From NCBI GenBank assembly GCA_008501705.1, contig QQUG01000015.1:1-43557 (forward strand): a stretch of 43,557 nt of DNA, written 5' to 3'. A program made the translations under genes and the position numbers. Under the pieces are notes generated by a model. That model saw only the letters and a list, made by a program, of their open reading frames with translations. It was not told the origin of the DNA and did no database searches. Origin of the DNA: Flavobacterium sp. Lineage in GTDB: Bacteria > Bacteroidota > Bacteroidia > Flavobacteriales > Flavobacteriaceae. Of this stretch, positions 8,788-15,808 are shown in pieces. Position 1 is the stretch's first letter, and each line of letters starts with the position of its first letter.

Positions 8788-9709
8788 GGTCTATCTGGAA
8801 TTTTTGAAGTGAACTTTTCTCAGCTTTGAAATTACTTTCAAATTCATCCTCAGATCCATCCATCTCGAATTTATAGCTCAACATTTTGTAGTATAGTTTG
8901 GCAGCCAGAAAATCTGACGACTTTTCTTCTTTTTTCGGACATAGTTCTACGATATCAAAGCCTACCACATTCCTTTCACTAAATACCTTTCTCAGGAATT
9001 CCAAAGTTTCATACCACAGCATTCCACCCGGTTCCGGTGTTCCGGTAGCCGGCATAATAGACGGATCCAGAGCGTCCAGGTCGAAGGTGATAAAAACATT
9101 ATCTCCCAGGGCGTCCAGGGCATTGTCCATCCAGTATTCGTCGTTGGCCATTTCGTGTGCGAAAAAGGTCTTCTCATCGTCCATATAGTCTGTTTCTGAA
9201 ACATCCATAGAGCGAATCCCTACCTGTACAAGATTGGTGGTCTGACTCGCCTCATGCACTGCACAGGCGTGATTGTAGGGAGAACCTTCGTATGATTTCC
9301 TTAGATCTGCGTGTGCATCTATGTGCAGTACCGAAAGATCCTCAAAACAATCGTTGAAAGCGCGGATAGCCCCTATAGAGATGCTGTGTTCACCGCCAAA
9401 GATGGTGACAAATTTATTGCGTAATATGTATTCCTTAGTTCTCTTGTATACCGCCGAAACCATGGCTTCAGCGGAGCTGTTCTCATGGATGGGTTCAGCA
9501 AGAAAGATACCGTGTTTATACACCTCTGTTTCGGTTTCTATGTCGTAAAGCTCCATATTTTCTGAAGCGTTTAAAAAGGCTTCCGGGCCTTTATCGGCAC
9601 CTTTTTGCCAGGTACTGGTCCCATCAAAAGGAACCGGGATCAATACGATCTTCGAATTTTCGGAAGTCGCATACTGTGCGGGAATGCCCGCATAGGTTTT
9701 AGTAGACAT
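8780..9709 (-). CDS. speB: Agmatinase/ureohydrolase
   Basis: Agmatinase hydrolyses agmatine to putrescine and urea. All six manganese-binding positions of the ureohydrolase family are present: GGEHSI (H108), DAHADL (D131, H133, D135) and TFDLDALDP (D210, D212). The start at 9709 gives MSTKTYAGIP and lies four bases after the arginine decarboxylase stop. The longer track start (9772) would overlap the decarboxylase and adds a basic segment with no family match. Length (309) is normal. Its place directly after arginine decarboxylase supports agmatine rather than arginine or guanidinobutyrate as substrate, though the sequence alone does not prove this. Confidence 0.88.
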   Translation of the reverse strand: MSTKTYAGIPAQYATSENSKIVLIPVPFDGTSTWQKGADKGPEAFLNASENMELYDIETETEVYKHGIFLAEPIHENSSAEAMVSAVYKRTKEYILRNKFVTIFGGEHSISIGAIRAFNDCFEDLSVLHIDAHADLRKSYEGSPYNHACAVHEASQTTNLVQVGIRSMDVSETDYMDDEKTFFAHEMANDEYWMDNALDALGDNVFITFDLDALDPSIMPATGTPEPGGMLWYETLEFLRKVFSERNVVGFDIVELCPKKEEKSSDFLAAKLYYKMLSYKFEMDGSEDEFESNFKAEKSSLQKFQIDHD

Positions 9710-9713
9710 GTAG

Positions 9714-11168
9714 TTAAATTTTAGATAATTGATGTATAGGTACTTCTGCTTCCGTCGGGTTATCAACCTCAAGTGGTTTATACCCTAAAATAGTAAGCAA
9801 ATGTTCACTGGTTTGTTGTTCGGCAAATACCTGAGAAACTAGCTCTCCGTCGGCATTCCTATCAATAAGTATATGTTTAGGGGTAGGGATCAAACAGTGT
9901 TGTAATCCTCCAAATCCACCTATGGTTTCCTGGTATGCCCCGGTGTGGAAGAACCCAATATACAGGGGTTTCTCCTTCTTAAATTTTGGTAGGTAAATGG
10001 CATTCAGGTTTTGTTCGCTGTTGTAATAATCGTCGCTATCGCAGGTTAGGCCGCCTAAAAGCACCCTTTCGTATTCATCGTGCCAGCGATTTATAGCCAG
10101 CATAATATATCGTTTGTTGATAGCCCAGGTATCCGGCAGAGTGGTGATAAATGATGAATTGATCATATTCCACTTTTCCCTGTCGTTCTGTTGTTTCTGA
10201 TGCAGTACCTCGTAAATAGCACCGCCACTCTCTCCTACGGTAAAGCTTCCAAATTCGGTAAAAATGTGCGGTACAGGAACTTCTGCTTCCGAACATGCCA
10301 GACCGATCTGGTTAATGATCTCGTCGACCATGTATTCGTAGTCATAGTCGAAGGTAAGCGAATTCTTTATAGGAAATCCGCCACCAATATTGAGGCTGTC
10401 CAGGCTGGGGCATATTTTCTTCAACTTCACGTATACCTTCAGGCACTTCAGTAGTTCATTCCAGTAGTAGGCATTATCCTTTATACCGGTATTAATGAAA
10501 AAGTGAAGCATTTTCAAGTTCACCCGTTCGTTCGTTTTAATTTGCTCTTCGTAAAACGGAACTATGTTCTTATAGCCTATTCCAAGTCGGGACGTATAAA
10601 ATTCGAACTTGGGTTCTTCTTCTGAAGCAATTCGGATCCCTATATTGAAGTCACCTCGAATTTCTTCCGACAGCAACTCCACCTCATCGTAGTTATCGAT
10701 GATAGGAAGGCAGTTTTGATGCCCGTTATTAATGAGCCTGGCGATATTGGTTACGTACTGCGCACGTTTAAAACCATTGCAAAGCACGAAGGTGTTGTTG
10801 GTTATTTTCCCGTCTTTTTTGAGGCGTTCCACAATGTCCATATCGAAAGCCGAAGAGGTCTCTATATGTATATCGTTCTCCAGGGCCTTTTCCAGTACAT
10901 GTTTAAAGTGCGAACTTTTTGTACAATAGCTATAGTTATAGGTACCCTTATAGTTGTGTTTTTCCATAGCGGTTTTAAACCATGTTTTCGACCGTTGGAT
11001 ATTTTCCGAAATTTTCGGTAAATAAGTAAATTTAAGAGGAGCCCCGTATTTTTCGACAAGGTTCATTAGGTCCACATCGTGGAAATTAAGTTGTGAGCCG
11101 TCCAGCGAGAACTCGTTCTGTGGGAAATCGTAGGTTTGATCTATCAGATCTATGTATTTAGTATTCAT
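9714..11168 (-). CDS. speA: PLP-dependent arginine decarboxylase, short Bacteroidota type
   Basis: This 484-residue protein is a fold-III (alanine-racemase-like) decarboxylase. The PLP lysine is K84 in YSYCTKSSHFKH. The glycine-rich phosphate-binding segment appears as LNIGGGFP, the EPGR-like segment as FTEFGSFTVGES, and the second active-site segment as GGLTCDSDDYY, where the Cys and Asp contact substrate in the family. It is shorter than the 630-660 residue enterobacterial biosynthetic enzyme. It would make agmatine for the agmatinase gene just downstream. A long structured leader (11169-11420) precedes it. Arginine specificity is inferred from family resemblance and from operon context. 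Confidence 0.82.
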   Translation of the reverse strand: MNTKYIDLIDQTYDFPQNEFSLDGSQLNFHDVDLMNLVEKYGAPLKFTYLPKISENIQRSKTWFKTAMEKHNYKGTYNYSYCTKSSHFKHVLEKALENDIHIETSSAFDMDIVERLKKDGKITNNTFVLCNGFKRAQYVTNIARLINNGHQNCLPIIDNYDEVELLSEEIRGDFNIGIRIASEEEPKFEFYTSRLGIGYKNIVPFYEEQIKTNERVNLKMLHFFINTGIKDNAYYWNELLKCLKVYVKLKKICPSLDSLNIGGGFPIKNSLTFDYDYEYMVDEIINQIGLACSEAEVPVPHIFTEFGSFTVGESGGAIYEVLHQKQQNDREKWNMINSSFITTLPDTWAINKRYIMLAINRWHDEYERVLLGGLTCDSDDYYNSEQNLNAIYLPKFKKEKPLYIGFFHTGAYQETIGGFGGLQHCLIPTPKHILIDRNADGELVSQVFAEQQTSEHLLTILGYKPLEVDNPTEAEVPIHQLSKI

Positions 11169-11256
11169 TGTAATATTAAAATTGAAAGTTTATAAGAGAT
11201 GCCGGTCTGGGCACTTTACGCGCAATCAATTAATACTAAACACGAATAGGTAAGGG

Positions 11257-11308
11257 CGAAGATTCTGACGCGGAAACGGTCAGATGCCAGTTGTATGATA
11301 AATCTTCG
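11257..11308 (-). promoter_or_regulatory. Nested stem-loop in the leader of the arginine decarboxylase operon
   Basis: On the minus strand CGAAGAT pairs perfectly with ATCTTCG, and inside it TCTGAC pairs perfectly with GTCAGA around a CGTTTCCGC loop. An unpaired stretch lies on the 5' side. It sits about 90-140 bases upstream of the decarboxylase ATG in a leader without a credible ORF. The AGATGCC word occurs at 11199-11205 and 11283-11288 region, and could allow alternative pairing. It could be a cis-regulatory RNA; no named riboswitch was recognised. Confidence 0.4.
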
Positions 11309-11347
11309 GAAGCTAGCTTTAAATTTCGGCAGATTACCTGGAATCCT

Positions 11348-11380
11348 GTTTTTGAATATAACTTCCTATTTTTCAAAAAC
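11348..11380. repeat. Inverted repeat GTTTTTGAA/TTCAAAAAC
   Basis: Perfect 9-base arms are separated by 15 bases, upstream of the arginine decarboxylase leader structure. It may be an operator or a weak hairpin. No promoter consensus could be fixed around it. The rest of the 303-base stretch 11169-11471 holds the leader stem-loop and the terminator listed separately. Confidence 0.35.
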
Positions 11381-11433
11381 CCGAACTTAAAAACACATTT
11401 CAATTTGTTCAGCTAAATCGGGTGCAAATGAAA

Positions 11434-11461
11434 TAAAAAAAATTGAATTACAAGTTAATTC
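11434..11461 (-). terminator. Rho-independent terminator after the RluB-like gene
   Basis: On the minus strand GAATTA-ACTTG-TAATTC forms a perfect 6-bp AT-rich stem, followed by AATTTTTTTT. It lies just after the stop of the RluB-like gene and separates it from the polyamine operon. Confidence 0.6.
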
Positions 11462-11471
11462 CTTATTAATT

Positions 11472-12329
11472 TTATAACATACTGAAAAGTTCTGTTTCTG
11501 CCTGAGTTAACAGCTTCCATCTGCCTCTTGGAAGATCCTTTTTGGTAAGATGGGCAATGGTAACACAATCCACCTTGATCACATCGTAGCCTAAGTGTGA
11601 GAATATGTCACGTATTACGCTGTTTCCCATGTGCTTTATGCGCAGACCAACCTCTTTTTTCGGGGAATTGTCCACATAGCTTACTTCTTCCACCATGATC
11701 TCTTTTCCGTCGATCTTAAGTCCTTCTTTTATCTTCTGAAGATCGGCTGCCTTAACGTTTTTATCCAGCTCTATATGAAATAATCTATCCATTCCTTTGG
11801 AGTGAAGCTTTTTCACCAGGGCATCGTCATTGGTAAAAAGTAACAATCCTGTAGCATTTCTCCCTAACCTGCCTACCGGTTTTACCCTGGCGGTGGTAGC
11901 ATTAGAGATTAGATCCATTACCGTAAGGCCTTTAGATTCACTGGTGGTAGTTGCAACACCTTTCGGCTTGTTGAGTAGCACATAGGTATTCGGCTCGGGG
12001 TTGATACGGCGGCCATCAAAGCGCACGTCATCCTCCAGCTTAACTTTATAACCCATTTCGTTAATGATCTTGCCATTAACTGTTACTAGTCCGGTAGCGA
12101 TAAAGGTATCTGCCTCTCTTCGCGAACATATCCCACTATTGGCAATATATTTATTGAGACGAATGCCATCGGCAGGATTTGCCGATTGCTTTTTCCCTCC
12201 TTTATTTGCTGTAGTTCGACGGTTATCTTTTTTAAAAGGAGGTTTTTTTCCTTTAGCTCCCTGACCGCTGCGTTTGTTCTCTCTTCCTGCCGGAGATTTT
12301 CCGGCTCCTCTGTTCCCTTGTTTACTCAT
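11472..12329 (-). CDS. RluB/RsuA-type pseudouridine synthase homologue with degraded catalytic motifs
   Basis: The 285-residue protein has a basic low-complexity N-terminus (about residues 1-53), an intact S4 RNA-binding domain (IRLNKYIANSGICSRREAD) and a pseudouridine-synthase fold. The family's catalytic motif GRLDxxTxGLLLxTND reads VGRLGRNATGLLLFTND: the catalytic Asp is Gly156 (codon GGG). The usual HPxxxxxxxY segment is shortened and has Phe (RLFHIEL), and the C-terminal GRNRxxRR motif reads MGNSVIRDIF. The frame is uninterrupted. I infer a catalytically inactive RNA-binding paralogue, with the true enzyme encoded elsewhere. A TATCTTTG box lies 38 bases upstream. Confidence 0.8.
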   Translation of the reverse strand: MSKQGNRGAGKSPAGRENKRSGQGAKGKKPPFKKDNRRTTANKGGKKQSANPADGIRLNKYIANSGICSRREADTFIATGLVTVNGKIINEMGYKVKLEDDVRFDGRRINPEPNTYVLLNKPKGVATTTSESKGLTVMDLISNATTARVKPVGRLGRNATGLLLFTNDDALVKKLHSKGMDRLFHIELDKNVKAADLQKIKEGLKIDGKEIMVEEVSYVDNSPKKEVGLRIKHMGNSVIRDIFSHLGYDVIKVDCVTIAHLTKKDLPRGRWKLLTQAETELFSML

Positions 12330-12366
12330 ACTAATTTTGCTGTTGTTCCAGCTTTTAAATTTTCGG

Positions 12367-12374
12367 CAAAGATA
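12367..12374 (-). promoter_or_regulatory. -7 promoter box (TATCTTTG) of the RluB-like gene
   Basis: TATCTTTG on the minus strand matches the Bacteroidota TAnnTTTG consensus and would give a leader of about 30 bases before the ATG at 12329. The -33 region 19 bases upstream is not a clean TTTG. The remainder of 12330-12544 is AT-rich with nothing else recognised. Confidence 0.4.
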
Positions 12375-12544
12375 TACAAAGCCATTGGTTTTCAGTGATA
12401 AAAGTTAATATCAAAATTTATTCATTTATTAAAGAATAAACTATTTAGATCTACAGGGTCAAAACTTGTTAAGAAGGCTCGCCTGCTTCGTTTCAGAACA
12501 AAGAAAATTTAGAGAGTATTTTCTAGTAGATTCTTACTATATAG

Positions 12545-13450
12545 TTAGAATATTCTATTGAGAAGCACATCCACATCTATCAATACAATACTAAATACAC
12601 CGATCACGATAACCAGTTTTAATATGGTATGCAGTAATATATAGTGTAATTTTTTTGCTGAAATCCATAAAAAGATGAGGAATAGTAGTAAACCGGGTAT
12701 ACTGGCATAAAAGTAAAGCACCATATACCCTATATCGAATTTCGTGAGTAAAAAATACACTGGGATCAATGTTAGGGCGGCAAGTAGGGTTAGCATTCGT
12801 TTTGAGGTTCGCTCTCCATAAACCACCGGGATGGTGCGATAATTTTGAGCGAAATCCCCTTTGATGTTTTCCAGGTCCTTCACCAATTCGCGCATAGAGA
12901 TCACGAGGAAAAGAAAGGTTGCGTGTACAAAGATCACCAGGTCGAAGTTTTTGTAATAGATAAACACGGCAAAGAAAGGTATAACCGCCAGTATGGCGGC
13001 TGTGATATTTCCTATGAAGGGATATCTTTTTAGTCGGTGCGAATAATACCAAATAGCAAAAATGTAGAGGCTAAAGAACATGACGGCTTTAAAGGAGACA
13101 TAGCTGGCAAAGATCACCGAAAGGAAATTGAGGACGAAATAGGTAGTGAGTTTGGTTCGCTGGCTCACCAGCCTGTCCAGCATGGTTTTGTGGGGCCTGT
13201 TGATCAGGTCCTTTTCCCTGTCGTAAAAACTGTTTATAATGTAGCCTCCGGCTATGGCAAAAGCAGATGCCAGAACGAGCATAAGAAGGTTGGGATCGAA
13301 CAATACTTTTCGCAAGGGCAGGTCTGGTGCGAGTATGTAAATGGAGGTAAGGTATTGTGCCAGGATGATAATGAGAATATTATAACCCCTTATCACAGAA
13401 ATCAAGCTGAAAGATTTTAAAAGAAAATGTTTCTGCTTTCTGCTTAACAT
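12545..13450 (-). CDS. UbiA-family prenyltransferase (geranylgeranylglycerol-phosphate geranylgeranyltransferase-like)
   Basis: UbiA enzymes transfer polyprenyl chains to aromatic or lipid acceptors in the membrane. This 301-residue protein has about eight to nine membrane helices. The first aspartate-rich motif is NSFYDREKD (N73, D77, D81) and the second is KDLENIKGD (D192, D199), both magnesium-diphosphate sites. The GGYIINSFYDREKD pattern resembles the group annotated as digeranylgeranylglyceryl phosphate synthase-like, rather than menaquinone MenA or protohaem CyoE. It follows a mevalonate-kinase-like gene by 23 bases, in line with isoprenoid supply. The acceptor is not known. Confidence 0.8.
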   Translation of the reverse strand: MLSRKQKHFLLKSFSLISVIRGYNILIIILAQYLTSIYILAPDLPLRKVLFDPNLLMLVLASAFAIAGGYIINSFYDREKDLINRPHKTMLDRLVSQRTKLTTYFVLNFLSVIFASYVSFKAVMFFSLYIFAIWYYSHRLKRYPFIGNITAAILAVIPFFAVFIYYKNFDLVIFVHATFLFLVISMRELVKDLENIKGDFAQNYRTIPVVYGERTSKRMLTLLAALTLIPVYFLLTKFDIGYMVLYFYASIPGLLLFLIFLWISAKKLHYILLHTILKLVIVIGVFSIVLIDVDVLLNRIF

Positions 13451-13473
13451 ACCATATGTGGATGAAAATTATT

Positions 13474-14412
13474 TCAGAAATTATAAACCACTTCTAGTTT
13501 ATAATCTTTTAGAGCCTCCCTTGCCCGAGCAAGATCCTCGGTGAACCCCAGCATATATCCTCCACCACCAGAACCACATAATTTGAGGTAGTAGGCGTTA
13601 GATTCTATTCCCTTCTTCCAAAGCTTGTGGAATTCTTTAGGGATCATGGGTTTGAAATTCTCTAATACTACTTTAGAAAGTTGTTTGATATTCCCGAAGA
13701 GTGATTTCACATCGCCATTCAGGAAATCTTCCACGCAAGCGTCTGTGTGTTTTACAAACTGATTTTTCAACATCTTTCGGAAACCTTCCTGCTTCATATT
13801 TTCCATGAAGATCTGTACCATAGGCGCCGTCTCCCCGGTGCTTCCACTATCCAGTAAGAAAACAGCTCCTTTACCAGATTCTGTTTGAGATGGGATCCCG
13901 GCCGGTTCGATATTATCTTTCGAGTTTATGAGAATTGGTAAACTTAGATAACTGTTTAAAGGATCTAGGCCGGAAGATTTACCATGGAAGAAAGATTCCA
14001 TCTCGGCGAAAATTCCCTTTAGTTGTAAAAGTTTATCCCGGGTAAGGTTCTCTAAGACCGTAATTTTATCGTTGGCGTACTTATCGTAAATAGCAGCAAC
14101 CAGTGCACCACTACTTCCAACTCCATAACCTTGCGGGATACTGGAGTCGAAATACAATCCCTGCTCTATATCTTGTTTTAAACGTTCCAGATTAAAAGAA
14201 ACCAGGCCAGGTTCTCTTTGCTCCAGATCTTCAAGATACTGTAGAAAGCGTTTTAAATTCTCGTTGCTTTTATGAGTTGATGGGGTTTTGTGTGCATCTA
14301 TCTTCAGAGCGCCGTTATAAAAGTTATAAGGGATAGAAAGCCCTTTGGAATCTTTTATAATACCATATTCCCCGAATAGAAGAATTTTTGAGTAAAACAG
14401 GGGACCACGCAT
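13474..14412 (-). CDS. GHMP-family kinase, probable mevalonate kinase
   Basis: The 312-residue protein shows the GHMP kinase motifs in order: an N-terminal SKILLFGEYGI (motif 1, substrate side), PQGYGVGSSGALVAAI (motif 2, the ATP-binding glycine/serine loop) and LCGSGGGGYMLGF (motif 3). FHGKSSGLDPLNSYLS in the middle fits mevalonate kinase, including an Asp at the catalytic position. It lies between diphosphomevalonate decarboxylase and a UbiA prenyltransferase, which supports phosphorylation of mevalonate. A phosphomevalonate kinase role cannot be ruled out, and no other GHMP kinase of the pathway is visible. Confidence 0.75.
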   Translation of the reverse strand: MRGPLFYSKILLFGEYGIIKDSKGLSIPYNFYNGALKIDAHKTPSTHKSNENLKRFLQYLEDLEQREPGLVSFNLERLKQDIEQGLYFDSSIPQGYGVGSSGALVAAIYDKYANDKITVLENLTRDKLLQLKGIFAEMESFFHGKSSGLDPLNSYLSLPILINSKDNIEPAGIPSQTESGKGAVFLLDSGSTGETAPMVQIFMENMKQEGFRKMLKNQFVKHTDACVEDFLNGDVKSLFGNIKQLSKVVLENFKPMIPKEFHKLWKKGIESNAYYLKLCGSGGGGYMLGFTEDLARAREALKDYKLEVVYNF

Positions 14413-14434
14413 AAATTGTGTACGTTTTCAGTAG

Positions 14435-14457
14435 TAAAGGTACATTTTTTACCTTTA
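14435..14457. repeat. Inverted repeat TAAAGGT/ACCTTTA upstream of the GHMP kinase gene
   Basis: Seven-base arms flank acatttttt, about 25 bases upstream of the GHMP kinase ATG. There is no T-tract beyond it on the minus strand, so an operator or mRNA hairpin is more likely than a terminator. Confidence 0.3.
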
Positions 14458-14591
14458 AATCTATTTATTAATGGCAAAGATATACTTTCCCGTAAGGAAA
14501 TTTCAGAAAAAATCCATAAAAATCAACACTTTCAACTAGCTGGCATTAAACCCCTTGCAGGTGAATAGTAGTAGCCCGCAAAGCATCAAAA

Positions 14592-15671
14592 TCACATTTG
14601 AGAGGCCCCGATGCCAACCTGATCTTCAATAAAAGATCCATTTTTACAGTACCTGGCAAGTTCGTTCTTAATAAAGGGAACAACTATCGAGCTTTCGTTC
14701 TCCGGGTATAAAACATGCACATTGGCCCCGGCGTCCAGAGTAAAACAAAGGTGAGAGCCGTTTTCTTTTCTAAATTGCCAAATACAGTTGATGATCTCCA
14801 GCGTATTGGGTTTCATAAGAATGTAGTAGGGTACGGAGGTCATCATCATGGCATGTAGCTGAAGGGCTTCAGATTCGACCAATTGGATAAAACTCTTGAG
14901 ATCCCCTGTTCTAAATACGCGTACTAATTTCTTCAGGTTGAGATTGGCATTCCCAAAACGATCTTCGGCATACGGATGATCCTGCATTAGACCATGACCC
15001 GCGGTGCTACTCACTTGCTTCTCGCCTTTATCTACCAATAAGATCGTATCCCGGTAGTTGGAGAAATTTGGATGTATCTCGTAAGGATATTTCGTTCCGT
15101 ACAGGTCGCTGCTCCCCTCGATCTGCGGGTGCTCTCCCCATACAATGAGCGGGCCTTCCACACTTCGGCAGGCACTCCCCGATCCCAGACGGGCCAGGAA
15201 AGAGGCTTTTTGATTAAACTCCTTTTCAGAGATCTCTTCCACCAAAAGCTCCTTCTCTACACTCATTAAGCACAAAGCCAGCGCACTCATCCCGCTGGCA
15301 GAGGAGGCAATACCGCTACTATGCGGAAAAGAATTTGAGGTTTCTATACGAAAGGTGTAATTCTTTAAAAAAGGTATATAGGCTTCAATTCTTTCAAAGA
15401 ACTGAAGAATCTTAGGTTCGAAGCCCGACTCTCGTTCTCCGTCGAGGTACACTTCAAACTCATAACCTTCCGTGGATTTCTCACTATAAGACAGTTTGGT
15501 GGTGGTATGGCAATTAGAAAGTGTAAAACTAACCGAAGCGTTACAGGGTAACTGATGTTCAAATTTTCCCCAGTATTTTACCAGAGCAATGTTACTGGGA
15601 GATTTCCAGGTCACACTACCTTCAGGGAACTGATTTGAATATGGTTTCGAAAGGAACTGAGCTTCTGGCAT
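14592..15671 (-). CDS. mvaD: Diphosphomevalonate decarboxylase
   Basis: This enzyme converts diphosphomevalonate to isopentenyl diphosphate with ATP and CO2 release. The 359-residue protein begins with SPSNIALVKYWGK, the family's substrate-binding signature, and has the ATP loop SSGIASSASGMSALAL, the segment GSGSACRSV, and CFTLDAGANVHVLYP, where the Asp corresponds to the catalytic residue of the DAG.N motif. Length is a little above typical because of a short N-terminal extension. A TATCTTTG box (15690-15697) lies close upstream. Together with the GHMP kinase and UbiA genes it marks a mevalonate route to isoprenoids, as is usual in Flavobacteriia. Confidence 0.92.
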   Translation of the reverse strand: MPEAQFLSKPYSNQFPEGSVTWKSPSNIALVKYWGKFEHQLPCNASVSFTLSNCHTTTKLSYSEKSTEGYEFEVYLDGERESGFEPKILQFFERIEAYIPFLKNYTFRIETSNSFPHSSGIASSASGMSALALCLMSVEKELLVEEISEKEFNQKASFLARLGSGSACRSVEGPLIVWGEHPQIEGSSDLYGTKYPYEIHPNFSNYRDTILLVDKGEKQVSSTAGHGLMQDHPYAEDRFGNANLNLKKLVRVFRTGDLKSFIQLVESEALQLHAMMMTSVPYYILMKPNTLEIINCIWQFRKENGSHLCFTLDAGANVHVLYPENESSIVVPFIKNELARYCKNGSFIEDQVGIGASQM

Positions 15672-15689
15672 GTAAAGAATATTTCAGCA

Positions 15690-15697
15690 CAAAGATA
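15690..15697 (-). promoter_or_regulatory. -7 promoter box (TATCTTTG) of the mevalonate-pathway genes
   Basis: TATCTTTG on the minus strand matches TAnnTTTG and would give a short leader before the mvaD ATG at 15671. Nineteen bases upstream is TTTT rather than TTTG, so the -33 is partial. Confidence 0.42.
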
Positions 15698-15775
15698 GCG
15701 AAAACCCCTTCGGTTGAAAAGCAAGTTATTTCCGAAGCAATAAAATTTCTATTTCGTTTAAGTGAAAGATATTGA

Positions 15776-15803
15776 ATTAAAAAAGCCCTTTTTCAAGGGC
15801 TTA
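15776..15803 (-). terminator. Rho-independent terminator of the serine hydrolase gene
   Basis: On the minus strand AAGCCCTT and AAGGGCTT form a perfect 8-bp stem around a four-base loop, followed by a run of T. It begins six bases after the stop codon of the serine hydrolase gene. Confidence 0.85.
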
Positions 15804-15808
15804 AATCG

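Noticed and set aside
11472-12329. Possible frameshift or pseudogene in the RluB-like gene
   Set aside because: The frame is open from start to stop with family similarity on both sides of the altered motifs, so point divergence explains it better than a frameshift.
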